From Molanna angustata (lineage: Eukaryota > Arthropoda > Insecta > Trichoptera > Molannidae), in assembly GCA_963576475.1 (NCBI GenBank), contig OY754984.1, positions 15,436,722 through 15,500,721 on the forward strand: a DNA stretch of 64,000 nucleotides. Reading direction: 5' to 3'. A program made the position numbers and the translations under genes. How positions within the stretch are numbered: position 1 is the stretch's first letter; the number at the start of each line of letters is the position of its first letter. The notes below the pieces were generated by a model, which was given only the letters and a program-made list of their open reading frames with translations, was not told the DNA's origin and searched no databases. This document shows positions 31,988-42,740 of the stretch, in pieces.

Positions 31988-32187
31988 NNNNNNNNNNNNN
32001 NNNNNNNNNNNNNNNNNNNNNNNNNNNNNNNNNNNNNNNNNNNNNNNNNNNNNNNNNNNNNNNNNNNNNNNNNNNNNNNNNNNNNNNNNNNNNNNNNNNN
32101 NNNNNNNNNNNNNNNNNNNNNNNNNNNNNNNNNNNNNNNNNNNNNNNNNNNNNNNNNNNNNNNNNNNNNNNNNNNNNNNNNNNNNNN
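31988..32187. other. Assembly gap, 200 N
   Basis: Exactly 200 N, probably a placeholder length. Nothing can be said about the missing sequence; the left flank follows the SINE C tail. Confidence 0.99.
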
Positions 32188-32590
32188 CCTTTAATATGTA
32201 ACAATTTAACTAAGGAGTTTTACAATATAAAATTGATTGATTAATTTATTTCTTTGTATAAACAATTTTATTTTAATTCTTCCTTTATCTATGTTACATT
32301 TCAACGTTTTTTTTCAGATGATTTACATTTTGTTTTAATATTTGCACCATTATTATTGTTAATTTTATTAATATCTACTGTTTGTAAGGTGTCTTCTATT
32401 AATAAAAAATCTAATTCTTTAATTTTTTTGTCTTTATCTTAACATATATTTTTATGTTTCTATATTTTTATCTATGTCTATATATTTTTATTTGTTTTTA
32501 ATTTTTTATCTTTGTAGATAATAAATGATTTTAAGTATTGTAACAAGTAAATGGCTTATGCCGTATATTGTGTAAATAAATAAACGCTAA
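32188..32590 (+). mobile_element. Probable LINE 3' UTR and tail
   Basis: T-rich DNA with ACAATTTAACTAAGGAG and an end reading GTAAATGGCTTATGCCGTAT then TGTAAATAAATAAAC. The AAGGC/TTACGCCGTAT-type end followed by AATAAATAAA also occurs at 40975-41030, so this is a repeated 3' terminus. No coding part is visible right of the gap. Confidence 0.45.
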
Positions 32591-32950
32591 AATCAAAAGT
32601 AAAAATCAAGATGTTTTTAAGAGTGTCAGGAATTAATGGCTTGGAATCGCTAACCAATCAGGTGAAGGGACAACACTATTAGGTAGGTACGTGGCGTTTA
32701 TCAATATGATCGTTTATTATTATAGACAGTATAGGCACCTACCCGCATAAGTGTATTATGTGCCGCATAACATTTTATCATACGCTGTAAACTATTATAT
32801 AATTTAAGCACATAAATATATTATATGGTAGCATTCAATGGCGCAAACGCTTGAATTTATCTCGATATAAACTCGCCGTTACCGAAAACATAGCGGAGAG
32901 TTACGTTTAGTAAATCTGTAAAGATATCTAAAAATATGTAGGTACTTTAT
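32591..32950. other. No recognised feature
   Basis: AT-rich DNA with no interpretable repeat. Confidence 0.5.
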
Positions 32951-33095
32951 GTCGGCCTTCGTGGTTCAATTGGATAGATATCTGACTGCTGAGCCAAAGG
33001 TCCCGGTTTCGATTCCCGGTGGAGACACGGTTTTTAATTATGTTTTCAGTCTGGATCCGTGAGACGATAAATATCGTAAGTCTCCAGAATGTGAA
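32951..33095 (+). mobile_element. SINE family A copy, well-kept head
   Basis: GTCGGCCTTCGTGGTTCAAT and GGTTTCGATTCCCGGTGGAG give both pol III boxes. The body continues to GTAAGTCTCCAGAATGTGAAC and is then cut, lacking the tail half. Confidence 0.8.
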
Positions 33096-33313
33096 CTAAA
33101 AACAATATTATGATAACCTAACTGACCTCTTTCATCTTCTGCCTCATTTACTTCTTTCCTCAGCTGCCACTCTTCATTTAGAAACTTGGTCCAATGAAAC
33201 GTGTAGTTTAATTCCACTGAATTTGATGACACTGACCAGTATTGGTCATCCAGTGACCATCTTCAGAGTGTGACCAGAAATATTTTACTATCGAACACTT
33301 GCCTGTACCCGTG

Positions 33314-33600
33314 CATGTGGCGAGTATGTTGTAAAATATAAATTCATCCAGGAATTAGTGGCGAGTTTGTTGTCAAATATATAGTTTCCAGGACTTAGTG
33401 GCGAGTTTGTTGTCAAATATAAAGTTTCCAGGACTTAGTGGCGAATTTTTTGTCAAATATAAAGTCTTCCAGACATAGTGCCAAGTTTGTTGTCAAATAT
33501 AAAGTTTCCAGGACTTAGTGGCGAATTTTTTGTCAAATATAAAGTCTTTCAAGACTTAGTAGCGAGTTTGTTGTTAAATATATGTAAATTCTCCCAGGAC
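33314..33600. repeat. 40/41-bp minisatellite, ~7 copies
   Basis: GTGGCGAGTTTGTTGTCAAA then TATAAAGTTTCCAGGACTTA recurs at 33317, 33358, 33398 and onward, with indels in the last units. Confidence 0.85.
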
Positions 33601-33929
33601 TAAGAAAACCGGGAAGGACCAACCTGCGATTGATGATGGACTCTGTCAGGACTAACAGAGTCCATTTTGCAAATCATAAACTAGAAAACGAAATCTACGG
33701 AAAGGCAAGAATGTCAGACACTTTTGGAATCAGCCAAGGCCCACTTTCTGGGCTGTCGAGCTTAAATTTTTGCGACTACTGAACGAACTGCACTAGTAGA
33801 GGTGTCCAGAGCGAATTGAATATAAAGTGGCTTGATGTTTTTCAAAGCTTCACATGACAGCTCCACATTTTGTTCAAAAACTGTCAAAAAATAGCGAAAA
33901 GAATTTCAGTATTACAATATATAGAACTT
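33601..33929. other. No recognised feature
   Basis: Mixed composition. Words such as CCAGGACTAAG and CAGGACTAACAG suggest decayed extensions of the adjacent minisatellite. Confidence 0.4.
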
Positions 33930-34112
33930 TCAAAATTGAATTGATAGGGATCTCATTAAAAAGGCATAATTGGTGAACGTTGCGCAAGCGCATAAAGTTA
34001 TCACGTAAACCAGCCGATGACAGGTCGTGAGCCCTGTAGGTGCCTTGATTTCCCGGTTCTCCTACAGTAAATATTCCAACTCCGTCTCTATTGAGATAAT
34101 TAAAAATCTGTT
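33930..34112 (-). mobile_element. Family F copy
   Basis: CGTTGCGCAAGCGCATAAAG, CACGTAAACCAGCCGATGAC, GTGAGCCCTGTAGGTGCC and CGTCTCTATTGAGATAATTA match family F on the minus strand. The distal TIR is reduced to AAAAATCTGTTAAAAAA. Confidence 0.75.
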
Positions 34113-34535
34113 AAAAAAACCATTAGAGACACTTAAAATTAGATCATCAGATCACAGAATACCATATATTTAAGGAAATTCAAATAAAAAGGAAACCTTA
34201 TTAATAAAATAAATTGCCTACTGACGTACGTGGAGAGTATTTTTTTTTTAATATTATTTTCAAGATTTGTGCCAAAAAATCGACAAATTAACAATTTAAA
34301 ATAAACAATTAAACTCAGACATTGTACTGAAATAAAATTTTTAACAAATACATAAGAATTAAATAAACAAATTAACACAAACAAATAAACTCAGACATGG
34401 AACTAAAATGAAGACATAAAATTTGTTGATATGTGTCGTAAGCGTCCCTAATAGGACACCCTAGGAACACATGGTTTAGTGTTTTATTTATTCTTCTTGT
34501 ATTATTTATTCTTCTTGTACATATAATGAGTACAC
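34113..34535. other. AT-rich DNA, no recognised feature
   Basis: Contains a locally repeated ATTATTTATTCTTCTTGTA (34480-34520). No motif-bearing frame. Confidence 0.4.
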
Positions 34536-34700
34536 TGACGGGCTTATTGCCTAATGGCAATTTCTTCCAACTAACCAGAGTAAATGTTAAATATACAAAA
34601 CAATGTGTACTATGGCAATAAGTTAGTCACATTACAAAATAAATAAAGATAGCAGAAGAAAAGAGAGTAGAGTTTTGGAGCTTTCAATAAATTACTCGAA
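34536..34700 (-). mobile_element. LINE 3' end with TTGCC/GGCAA hairpin
   Basis: On the minus strand GGTTAGTTGGAAGAAATTGC then CATTAGGCAATAAGCCCG, the 3' signature of the LINE at 13540 and SINE C. Upstream minus-strand UTR words (ACTATGGCAATAAG on plus) match 40573-40690, so the two are copies of one LINE family. Confidence 0.7.
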
Positions 34701-35351
34701 ACTTCTTTCATTCGCAGAGCCAACACTTATCAAATGTGCTCAAAGAATTTTCTTGTTACCATAAAATGGCGCTATACAATTTCGATTAATTTTTATTAAT
34801 AACATCAAAAATTCGAAAAAGATATATTAAAAGAAGCGGAGAGTGGCGTTGGTAACAGTCTAATTATTTTACAACTCTTTATAGTCATAATATATAAAAA
34901 ATCATATTTTTCAATATTTATTATGGTACACACTTATTCCTCATCATTAAAACATTTAATATGTTAATATGCGAGAAGATACGTGCCAAAACTGGTCTAT
35001 ATTAAAATAGGTATTTACAGATGATAAAGTCTGCATAAAAAATAAGTGCGTATCAAATTAAAACTATTCAAAACATTACTATATTTTTAAATATTTTTTT
35101 GTATAAAATTATGCATAAAAACTAATAGGTGTTTTACCCAATATTTAGGATACTTTTTATATAGGTATAATCATAACTCGTCTACCCTTTAATCTAAGGA
35201 CATTATTTGGTATTATATCCAATCAAATATTGAGGAATCCGAATGTTCTGCTTATATTTACTGAAAAAAATCTTTGATCATATAAAATTGATTGATAAAA
35301 AACAACGGGCACAATTAAAATGATAAAGATGCGCACAACAAAACAGAGCAC
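34701..35351. other. AT-rich DNA, no recognised feature
   Basis: No interpretable frame or repeat. Confidence 0.5.
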
Positions 35352-35875
35352 AGATTAAATATCTTCTTCTTCTTCTTATGTTAGGCCTAAGGGCCTGTTA
35401 TTTGCAGAGACGTTGTTCTCCTGCGAGGTTGAGTCCCAGCTGTCCTTCCACCTCTTTGGTGGTCTTCCTGGTGGTCGTCTTCCTTCGGGTCGGCTGTGTA
35501 GTGCTATGTAAGGGATCCTGGATGCCTCCATCATGGGCATACCAGAATCTCCTTCTTTGCCGACCCCATCTGACGACATCTGACGACATCGACGACATCT
35601 GACGACATCGACCTCGCAGACATCTGACGACATCGACGACATCTGACGACATCGACCTCCATCTGACGACATCGACCTCGCAGATCTCTCTGACTCTCGT
35701 GTTTCTTATTCTGTCTCTAAGCGTGAGACCGGCTATTGCTCGAAGAGTTCTCATTTCTAACACTCTTAGTGTACTCTTCGTCATGGATGTGTCAGCCCTA
35801 CATTCGATTCCATACGTCATTATGGGTCGTACACAGGTCTTATAAATTCTAACTTTACTTTTAAGTCTCATGTGA
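35352..35875 (-). pseudogene. LINE RT C-terminus with internal minisatellite
   Basis: Minus-strand frame reads KSKVRIYKTCVRPIMTYGIE, MRTLRAIAGLTLRDRIRNT, REICEVDVVRW, a repetitive insert, then VVRWGRQRRRFWYAHDGG. After a frameshift near 35545 it continues in another frame as GRRPPGRPPKRWKDSWDS and TSQENN, ending in a GAAGAAGAAG-rich 3' end. The order IYK-x-x-RPIMTYG, EMRTLR-x-IAG, RWGRRRR-x-FW, GRPPKRW is typical of a LINE reverse transcriptase C-terminus; the catalytic part is missing. About 31 residues are inserted between two VVRW motifs by expansion of GACGACATC-type repeats, keeping frame across the insert. The copy is non-functional. Confidence 0.8.
35565..35690 (-). repeat. GACGACATC minisatellite inside the LINE frame
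   Basis: Irregular repetition of CATCTGACGACATCGAC and CATCGACCTCGCAGA. The canonical LINE reading needs only one VDVVRW; here the segment is duplicated several times. Confidence 0.85.
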
Positions 35876-36244
35876 TTAAATATCCCACAAATTATTTTTT
35901 TGTATGGATAAATGAACCCGAAACAAACATGTCCAACTCCGGATCACCCAAACAATTTCTATTGTACCCAGTACCAGCTCTAATAATGTATGTATTTAAC
36001 ATATTATTGTACATAATATTATGTTCTAGAAGATTCGATGTAAAAGAGAGACTGGTTTCTATTTCTTCTGAATGGACTGTGAAAACGGAGTGAGCTTAGA
36101 AGGGGTGTACTGTGGATCTGACCGTTAATAATTTTGTATAGAAATTATTAACGATTGGATTGATCTGGGTGTCTCGAGTAATTTTGTGTTGTGATGTTTT
36201 AGAGAAGATAGATTGAGAAATCTAACCTTGGTGTTATAACCATA

Positions 36245-36585
36245 CAGGTCAGTCCTTCCAGGAGTAAAAACCTTCATGTATCTAGGGTCTGTCATAATAT
36301 TATCCTAGAACGCTCCAATAATGGATCAGATGGTAATGCTATGTATTATTATTTATTTATCGTATGGTCTTATAAAAGTACATCACATTAATCTGTTCAT
36401 TTAACACAAAATATAAATTGCACAATATAATTGTTTGTCAGAGAAAATTGTGATGTGATGTGCGCCAGGAGATTGATGTAGTTATTGTCTGGTGACCGAT
36501 GTGTTAATGCTATGTATTGAGAAGAGAAGACGAGGCAAAGAATAAGATGGAATTTCTACGAAATTTGATCTCATGGATATCGTGG
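36245..36585 (+). pseudogene. Possible LINE RT scraps
   Basis: 36248-36300 reads SVLPGVKTFMYLGSVI, like the F-x-YLGSVI motif that follows the RT domain. 36510-36560 reads EKRRRGKE-x-DGIST. Between them lie only stops. Both are short, so the call is tentative. Confidence 0.3.
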
Positions 36586-36974
36586 GAAGTAATTACTAAT
36601 TTACAAATGCCCTTTAAATACAAATGTATTCAAAATTTATGTGGCTACTGTATATAATGTATATAATTATTTTTATGTTATTGATTTTAAACGAATTTAA
36701 TATATTTAGTGTCGGAGGTGATTTCAATAGACTTTCAATTATCTTTAATAATTTATTTATTTATTTACATTTAAACGCTTCCAAAACAGTTTGTATACAG
36801 CCCACATGGGAGTTGATAATCATTTACATTAATCTATAAATGCGCTGTGGATTAATGGTGGGATCAATTGATTTTCGCCCCAGGGATCGATGTTCAGATC
36901 TACTGCAGTTGGATTAACTTATAATGTTGAACAACAAAAGTTTCTTATCACGAAAGTAAATAAGAGAAAAATTT
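36586..36974. other. AT-rich DNA, no recognised feature
   Basis: A TTTATTTATTTA run at 36752-36765 and no recognisable coding motif. Confidence 0.45.
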
Positions 36975-37048
36975 TAAAACGAGTAGGTTGTAACCAGCAC
37001 TATACCCCTCATAACCAGTTCACTCCACAAACTATTCAAATTTAATAT
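36975..37048 (+). mobile_element. Isolated Helentron-like 5' end, diverged
   Basis: AAAACGAGTAGGTTGTAACC then AGCACTATACCCCTC aligns with the 5' terminus at 20440 and 61913. No matching 3' hairpin follows; family F begins at 37050. Confidence 0.5.
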
Positions 37049-37049
37049 A

Positions 37050-37600
37050 TTTATTAATTGCATATTTGCAAACATTGGATTTTTTCCCTTTTTTCCCTAG
37101 GGAAAAAATCCAATGTTTGCGTATATGCAATTAAAAAATATACATACACATTGGTATATGCAATTAAAAAATATACATACACATTGGTACAAGTAGGTAA
37201 ACAAGCCAAAAATGAAATAATATTTCTGGCGCAGTTCAGGGATGACATGTGTGCGAGAAACCATCACCTCATTTATAAGGACTGTTGCTTTCATTGTTTA
37301 AAAATTAAATAATTTCTCAATAGATGGCGTTACAAAAAGGTTTCTTCGTTACCTCATAGATGGCAATATTATAATTTCATATTATTCAGGTGAATTGTTT
37401 ACACATTATTCAAATATATAGAACTTTCAAAAATTACATTGATAAGGGAACTCATTGAACATTGCGCAAGCGCATAAAGTGATAACGTAAACCAGCCGAT
37501 GACAGGTCGTAAGCCCTGTAGGTGCCTGAGTTCCTGGTTCTTCTATAATAATATCCCAACTTTGTCTCTATTGAGATGTTATATCAAATTTTATGTTTCC
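37050..37600 (-). mobile_element. Family F copy with palindromic end
   Basis: 37062-37132 is a palindrome of the F terminus: GCATATTTGCAAACATTGGA, TTTTTTCCC, then its inverse with GCGTATATGC. The body follows: TCTGGCGCAGTTCAGGGATG, AGATGGCGTTACAAA, GCGCAAGCGCATAAAG, CGATGACAGGTCGTAAGCCC, CTCTATTGAGATG. A 40-bp duplication (AAAAAATATACATACACATT) lies at 37133-37195. Confidence 0.7.
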
Positions 37601-37730
37601 TGAGCATGGGGTCACTTTTAAATATTTGACGTACTGATCAGATATCCTTCAAAATCTAATGAGGTCTAAGCGAGTACAAATTTGCAAAATTTTAAAATAA
37701 TGAAATGAGTGCTTTAGTTTATATTTGATA

Positions 37731-38055
37731 GATCGTACAATAATTTATGATCAAATCACTTCACACGGCATTTTTCTACCTAGATCGTATGACAATTTGT
37801 GATCAAATCACTTCACACAGCATTATCCTACCCAGATCGTACAACAATTTATTATCAAATCACTTTACACGGCATTTTCCTACCTAGATCGTATGACAAT
37901 TTGTGATCAAATCACTTCACACAGCACTATCCTACCTAGATTGTACGACAATTTATTACCAAATCATTTCACACGGCATTTTCCTACCTAGATCGTATGA
38001 CAATTTGTGATCAAATCACTTCACAAAGCATTATCCTACCTAGATCGTACTAAAT
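37731..38055. repeat. 52-bp tandem repeat, ~6 copies
   Basis: ATCGTATGACAATTTGTGAT then CAAATCACTTCACACGGCAT and TTTCCTACCTAG recurs at 37732, 37784, 37836 and onward every 52 bp. A stray copy lies at 38550-38585. Confidence 0.85.
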
Positions 38056-38079
38056 TTTAAAAGGTATGTGTTTCACTAT

Positions 38080-38400
38080 AATTTATAATGGGTCAATTGT
38101 GTACCCCGTCAACACATATAAGTTTTGCACGTACAATGGGATGTTGTCGTTTATTAATCTCAAAACAGATTTGAGTTTAATGATTTCAATAGAAAAATAA
38201 AATAGACTTACCAAATATTGATTGACCTGTAAATTATATTCACTTCATTTTGTATAGCAATAATTCGGTAGATATATTTTTTTGTTTATTTATTTAAAAA
38301 TATTTCTTTTACAAGTGCTTGCACTTTAGTAAAGGGCAATATGTTTTTTTTACTGTGTAAAAAACAAAATCAAAAAATTTTTTACTGTGTAAAAAAAGTA
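38080..38400 (+). repeat. Dispersed repeat R2
   Basis: GGGTCAATTGTGTACCCC, AAGTTTTGCACGTACAATGG and AAGTGCTTGCACTTTAGTAA are shared in order with 43745-44030. Ends and coding potential unknown. Confidence 0.6.
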
Positions 38401-38949
38401 TTAGCAATTCTGTAAATTTACCCAATGTCTTGTCCTATACGATATGACAATTCATGTTGACAATTATGTGAAATTAATGTATATAAAACATACGTCATGT
38501 ACAACTATAATACAATCTTGACTGATTTGTTAGCTACATGTCTGCTACCAAAATCTCTTCACACGGCATTATACTACCTATGTATATACGATTCATAAAA
38601 TAATGTTAACATACGTGATTTGTAAATATAAAAAAAAATCATTTTTATCAACATTTATAATAATTTCGTGCCAATGAAAAAAAAATGGTTAAACGCTGTG
38701 CATTATGGCCCATTAGACCCCACGACGGAGCCACGAATCGGGTCATTTTGACCCCGAAAACCGCAGCGACCGTATCCCCAGCACTAATGGGCTGAATTAC
38801 TTGAAAACAACAGTGGACTGTGTCGATGGAAAAGGACCGATTATTTAATCGATTCGTAATCGTTCACAATTTACCAAATCGATGGATCGATGGTCGTACA
38901 GCGATTTGCTGTATTTTTAGTACAGGGTACTTAAGAAGTTTCGAGACAA
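38401..38949. other. AT-rich DNA and a GC-rich patch
   Basis: 38700-38800 has several near-repeats of ACCCCA and ATGGCCCATTAGACCC but no recognisable frame. Confidence 0.35.
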
Positions 38950-39130
38950 AATTTTTTTTTTAAATGAATATGTCCTTGCTAAATAAGTACATATACCTAC
39001 ATCTTCATACGTTCCCTAAAATATGCATAAATGCTTGTGCTATAGGTGAACGAAATCGGTCGAGGCAGGATTCGAACTCGCGACCATTGGATTACTAGCC
39101 CAGCGCGCTGACCGCTCTGCCATCGACCCA
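38950..39130 (-). mobile_element. SINE family B, tRNA-like head and tail
   Basis: Minus strand begins TCGATGGCAGAGCGGTCAGC (A box) and GCGAGTTCGAATCCTGCC (B box), a near-complete tRNA-like cloverleaf arm order including GCTAGTAATCCAATGG in the anticodon region. The tail (TTAGCAAGGACATATTCAT) continues past the tRNA part, so it is a SINE rather than a tRNA gene. A tail fragment is at 4050-4140. Confidence 0.7.
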
Positions 39131-39489
39131 TCTAAAACATCTTTGAATCATTTATTTATTTTACCCTGTAACAAGTTATTACCAAACGGCAGTTTATTCT
39201 GGTCCAGAGAAGCAATATTCATTTGATAGTAAACTCACCGCTTGTACCAGGACATAACGGGACATCTCTAATAGGCCACCCTGCTCCAGAATACAGCAGT
39301 CGCAACGGCATTGTCAGTGACCATCATCAGGTCTTATCGTACCTCACTGGCATATCTCGACAAATGAGGAGGTGACCAGGACATAAGAAAGTGTTATACA
39401 AATAAACATATTAGCCAAAACTATAAACATATATTTTAATCAAATGAGTATTTAAATTGTCATATGAGAGATTTTGATATTTATAAATT

Positions 39490-39825
39490 ATAATCTTTGG
39501 CCCAACTAGCGATGAAATATACTGTGGAAAATCTTTGGTACAACTAACGATGGAATACCTATATAAAGAAAAATCTTTGGCCCAACTAACGATGGAATAT
39601 ATTAAGGAGAATATTTGGCCCAACTAACGATGGAATATATTAAGGAGAATATTTGGCCCAACTAACGATGGAATATATTAAGGAGAATATTTGGCCCAAC
39701 TAACGATGGAATATATCAAGGAAAATATTTGGCCCAACTAACGATGTACCTAATATATTAAAGAAAATCTTTGACCCAACTAACGATGGAATATAATAAG
39801 GAAAATCTTTGGCCCAAATAAAACT
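39490..39825. repeat. 38-bp tandem repeat, ~9 copies
   Basis: TTTGGCCCAACTAACGATGG then AATATATTAAGGAGAATA recurs every 38 bp in the centre (39617, 39655 and onward) with indels at both ends. Confidence 0.9.
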
Positions 39826-40175
39826 CTCGAAATACTCTCGAAACTAGATTTCAAATCCAATTTCAATCAGTATTCGCTTAGGACCTCCATTATAAGCGTA
39901 GATATTTCACAATAAGCATACCTACATTCTAATTACTATTTCTAATAGAATTTAGGTAGGTACTCACCCACCACCGCCTCATTCTCAATTGAAAAATAGG
40001 TTCTTAGCGAAAATTCAAAATCGATATCAGATTTGAGTGTCATTGGCCGACACAGTAAGAAGAATTAATACTTTTTGATTTCAGAATGAGGTAGAGTACA
40101 TTTAATTTAAAAGTGCACGTCGTATTAATGCTGGTATGATTGCATTTGGTGTTTTTATGGGATAAAAACAGGATA
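39826..40175. other. No recognised feature
   Basis: AT-rich DNA with TAGGTAGGTAC at 39953. No interpretable frame. Confidence 0.5.
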
Positions 40176-40187
40176 TTCTTTACAGTA

Positions 40188-40465
40188 TTCATTCATTCAT
40201 TCATTCATACCATCACGGCATATCCCACAATGTGGGGTAACTAGCGAAAGGTGTGCGGGTGTGCATTGCCTTATAAAAGGGAGCACAACATATCTGTGTA
40301 TACCCACACACCAGTCTCGTCTCACCTAAAAAGGCACTATATTCAGAATGGGTGGTGAACCTCATTGCTGAACTATGTGAAATGTTTTAGTTGCCTGTTG
40401 TATTTTCGATTACCCGGCTCTTACGGGACACTCGAAAACAGAGCGGTTAGCACGCTGGGCTGGGC
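40188..40465 (-). mobile_element. Short retroposon family P, complete copy with 12-bp TSD
   Basis: Flanked by TTCTTTACAGTA at 40176-40187 and 40466-40477, a perfect 12-bp target duplication. On the minus strand the 278-bp element begins near GCCCAGCCCAGCGTGCTAAC (a tRNA-like AGCGGTTAGCACGCTGGGCT in reverse), runs through TCGAAAATACAAC and CACCACCCATTCTGAATATA, and ends in ATGGTATGAATGAATGAAT. TSD length and the (GAAT)n tail favour target-primed retroposition rather than a DNA transposon. Confidence 0.8.
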
Positions 40466-40572
40466 TTCTTTACAGTAAGGGAATCTTTTTCTACTTTTCC
40501 AGTTATTGTAAAAGATAATAAATCTATAGAAATCGTTAAAAAAGAAGTGTTTTATTTATTTATATGTACAAC

Positions 40573-40695
40573 ATTTTTTTTCCAACTAACCAGCGTTAGT
40601 GTTAAACATATAATAAAATGTATAAGTACTATGGCAATAAGGTAACCACATGACAAAAAATTCAGATCATAAAGATTACAGAAGATATGTAAAAA
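40573..40695 (-). mobile_element. LINE 3' UTR fragment
   Basis: TTCCAACTAACCAGCGTTAG, GTTAAACATATAATAAAATG and ACTATGGCAATAAGGTAACC parallel 34561-34640. The terminal hairpin has been lost. Confidence 0.6.
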
Positions 40696-41189
40696 AGAAA
40701 AAACAGAAAATTATTGAATATAATAACAGTTCATAAAAATGAAAGGAAAACTAAACGATAAGGAGAGGAAGAAGAAATCAGGTTTTATATATTCAGTTTT
40801 TTTAATATGTAGTGAGACAGAAGGAATATTAAGACTTTTTCATAATCTTGCTGATTGTACTTCAAAAAAAGAACTAAAAAATTCAGTAAGTACTATATAT
40901 TGGAATAGATAGTGAAGTACGTTTAGCAGATCGAAGTGGATGCCCATGGTTTGATACATAAGTGTTTTGACTTTTTTTTTAATAATATGTTAAAGGCATT
41001 TACGCCGTATACCTACTTATTGTAATAAATAAATAAAAAAAAATAAAGAAGGCATTCCATCATAATACTATGTATACAACTCGGATCGTTTTCTTTTACA
41101 ATTTCTTATTATTTAGTTAAATTTTATTTTTATTTTTTCAAATTGAAGCTAACAATGTATAAAGTAAAAATTAAATACCTACAGAATGT
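40696..41189. other. AT-rich DNA with a possible LINE tail
   Basis: 40970-41035 reads TTAAAGGCATTTACGCCGTA then TAATAAATAAATAAA, like the 3' terminus at 32560. Nothing else recognised. Confidence 0.4.
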
Positions 41190-41277
41190 AAAATCTTCTT
41201 CTTTAAAATTTCCTGTGATGTGGACTGCCATCTATCTCGCCATATTTTTGGTGGGCGTCTTGAAGACCCCTTTAATA
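41190..41277 (-). pseudogene. LINE tail scrap
   Basis: Minus strand reads SRRPPKIWRDRWQSTSQEIL then a lysine-rich GAAGAAGAAG end, the same tail (GRPPKRWKDSW-STSQE) as the LINE at 35352-35875. Confidence 0.6.
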
Positions 41278-41339
41278 TAAAATAACTTGCATAAATACCC
41301 ACTCCATATTATTTTCTAGGTGTGTCATGATACAATGTA

Positions 41340-41455
41340 CATATATATGTGTAGAAGGTATGTATGTGTGTGAGAGTGAGTGTGTTATGTGTGTGTGTAA
41401 GTATGTGGTGAGTATGTGAAGATGCATGCATATGTGTGTTGCGTCATGGTAAACC
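41340..41455. repeat. Imperfect GT-rich simple repeat
   Basis: Interrupted runs of GTGTGAGA, ATGTGTGTGTGTAAG and GTATGTG. Confidence 0.7.
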
Positions 41456-42292
41456 TATGAAGTAAGTGTTTTTAACTTTTGGCGAAACGAATGTTTAGTA
41501 TTTTTAAATAAGTTCAAGCGTGTTCTCGTGTTTTATATTGGTACTAATGTTGGTGATAAATGTTGCCATATCTGATTCAGTTGAAATGGCGACATTAATC
41601 ATTTTATTTGATTGACGACGGTCGCACCAACATTAAAGTGCACTTTTAAGTAAAACGTACTCTAAGTGAGTAATATAAGCATCTCATTGAGTGAGTTGAA
41701 TGACGATATACCTATATGTGATATTGTACCTTTTATTAAAAAGTTACATAGATTTGTATTCAAATATACCGTAGCAATATAGATTATTATCTACTTGATA
41801 TAATTTGAATATTCTCGTTTTTCCGAGAAACTCTCATCAATGATTAAATGTCAACGTAGAGATGCTTTGAAGACTGAATACTCTTCTCATTATTACACGT
41901 CAATCAATCCACATCAAGTCTGACTGGATGAATGAATCTGGGAGATATCGTCTTATTTTTCAACTGAGTTTCGAGGAAAATTGTATTGTCAAATTTACAT
42001 ACATAGATACCTACTCAACTATAATTATACGCTTCACAGATCCAATACTATTAATTTGTTTGCAATATTTTTTATTTCAAAATATGTACGCACATCCTAC
42101 TTTTTTTACTTTAAAAAGTAATTAATGTGTTGTCATCTGATCAAAATAATTTGCTTTCACTTCTTGAATTCAAATTAATTGATATTTTGTTGTGACACAT
42201 TGAAAATTAAATAGTTCACAATGCGTTTGATTTATAAGTGATTGAGATAACGTTTATATTATAGAACTCCACAATTATATACTGGTATAATC
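41456..42292. other. AT-rich DNA, no recognised feature
   Basis: A possible short inverted pair (ACTAATGTTGGTG at 41540; CACCAACATTAAAGTG at 41625) encloses about 90 bp. No frame with motifs. Confidence 0.35.
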
Positions 42293-42565
42293 AAATTCAA
42301 ACACCAATCCAGAGGCAAGAAAAAATAGAGTCAGAACCAAGCTAAGATGACTGGATGACACAAAAGACGACTTAAGGGTGATCGGAATAACAAACAGGAG
42401 GAGAGCGGCGGAGGACAGGGTTGGTTGGTGAAGGATTCTGGAGGAGGCCAGGGTTGGTTGGTGAAGGATTCTGGAGGAGGCCAGGGTTGGTTGGTGAAGG
42501 ATTCTGGAGGAGGCCAGGGCCCACACAGAGCTGTATCGCCAATGATGATGATGATGATGAAAATT
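42293..42565 (+). pseudogene. LINE C-terminal tail with 30-bp coding repeats
   Basis: Frame reads ARKNRVRTKLR, a stop, LDDTKDDLRVIGITNRRRAA, EDRVGWLVKDSGGGQ, then repeats WLVKDSGGGQG three times in phase and ends HRAVSPMMMMMM from (ATG/TGA)n. The LD-x-x-KDDLR-x-IGI-NRRRAAEDR-x-GW series is the familiar tail of an insect LINE reverse transcriptase, and the TGATGATGATGA end is its usual 3' terminus. The 30-bp unit keeps the frame. Only the tail survives. Confidence 0.75.
42410..42520 (+). repeat. 30-bp minisatellite inside the LINE tail
   Basis: GGTTGGTTGGTGAAGGATTC then TGGAGGAGGCCAGG occurs 3-4 times without visible substitutions between the central units. Confidence 0.9.
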
Positions 42566-42740
42566 AAATTCTACGAATTTTACTTCTTTTTAAATATGAC
42601 GATTGTTTCGCCTTGGTTTTGGAAAAAAATTAAAACGATTAAAAAAATATATTAAATCAAGTTTATTAAGATATTTTATTGTATATACCTACACATTAGG
42701 GAACTATTCTGTTCTGTTTTTATATTATAATGTCATATTA

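Noticed and set aside
31859..32204. Frames of 92-111 residues
   Set aside because: Most of their length is the N gap.
39040..39122. tRNA gene on the minus strand
   Set aside because: The A and B boxes and arm order are tRNA-like, but the sequence continues directly into a tail shared with 4050-4140. It is therefore a SINE head, not a functional tRNA.
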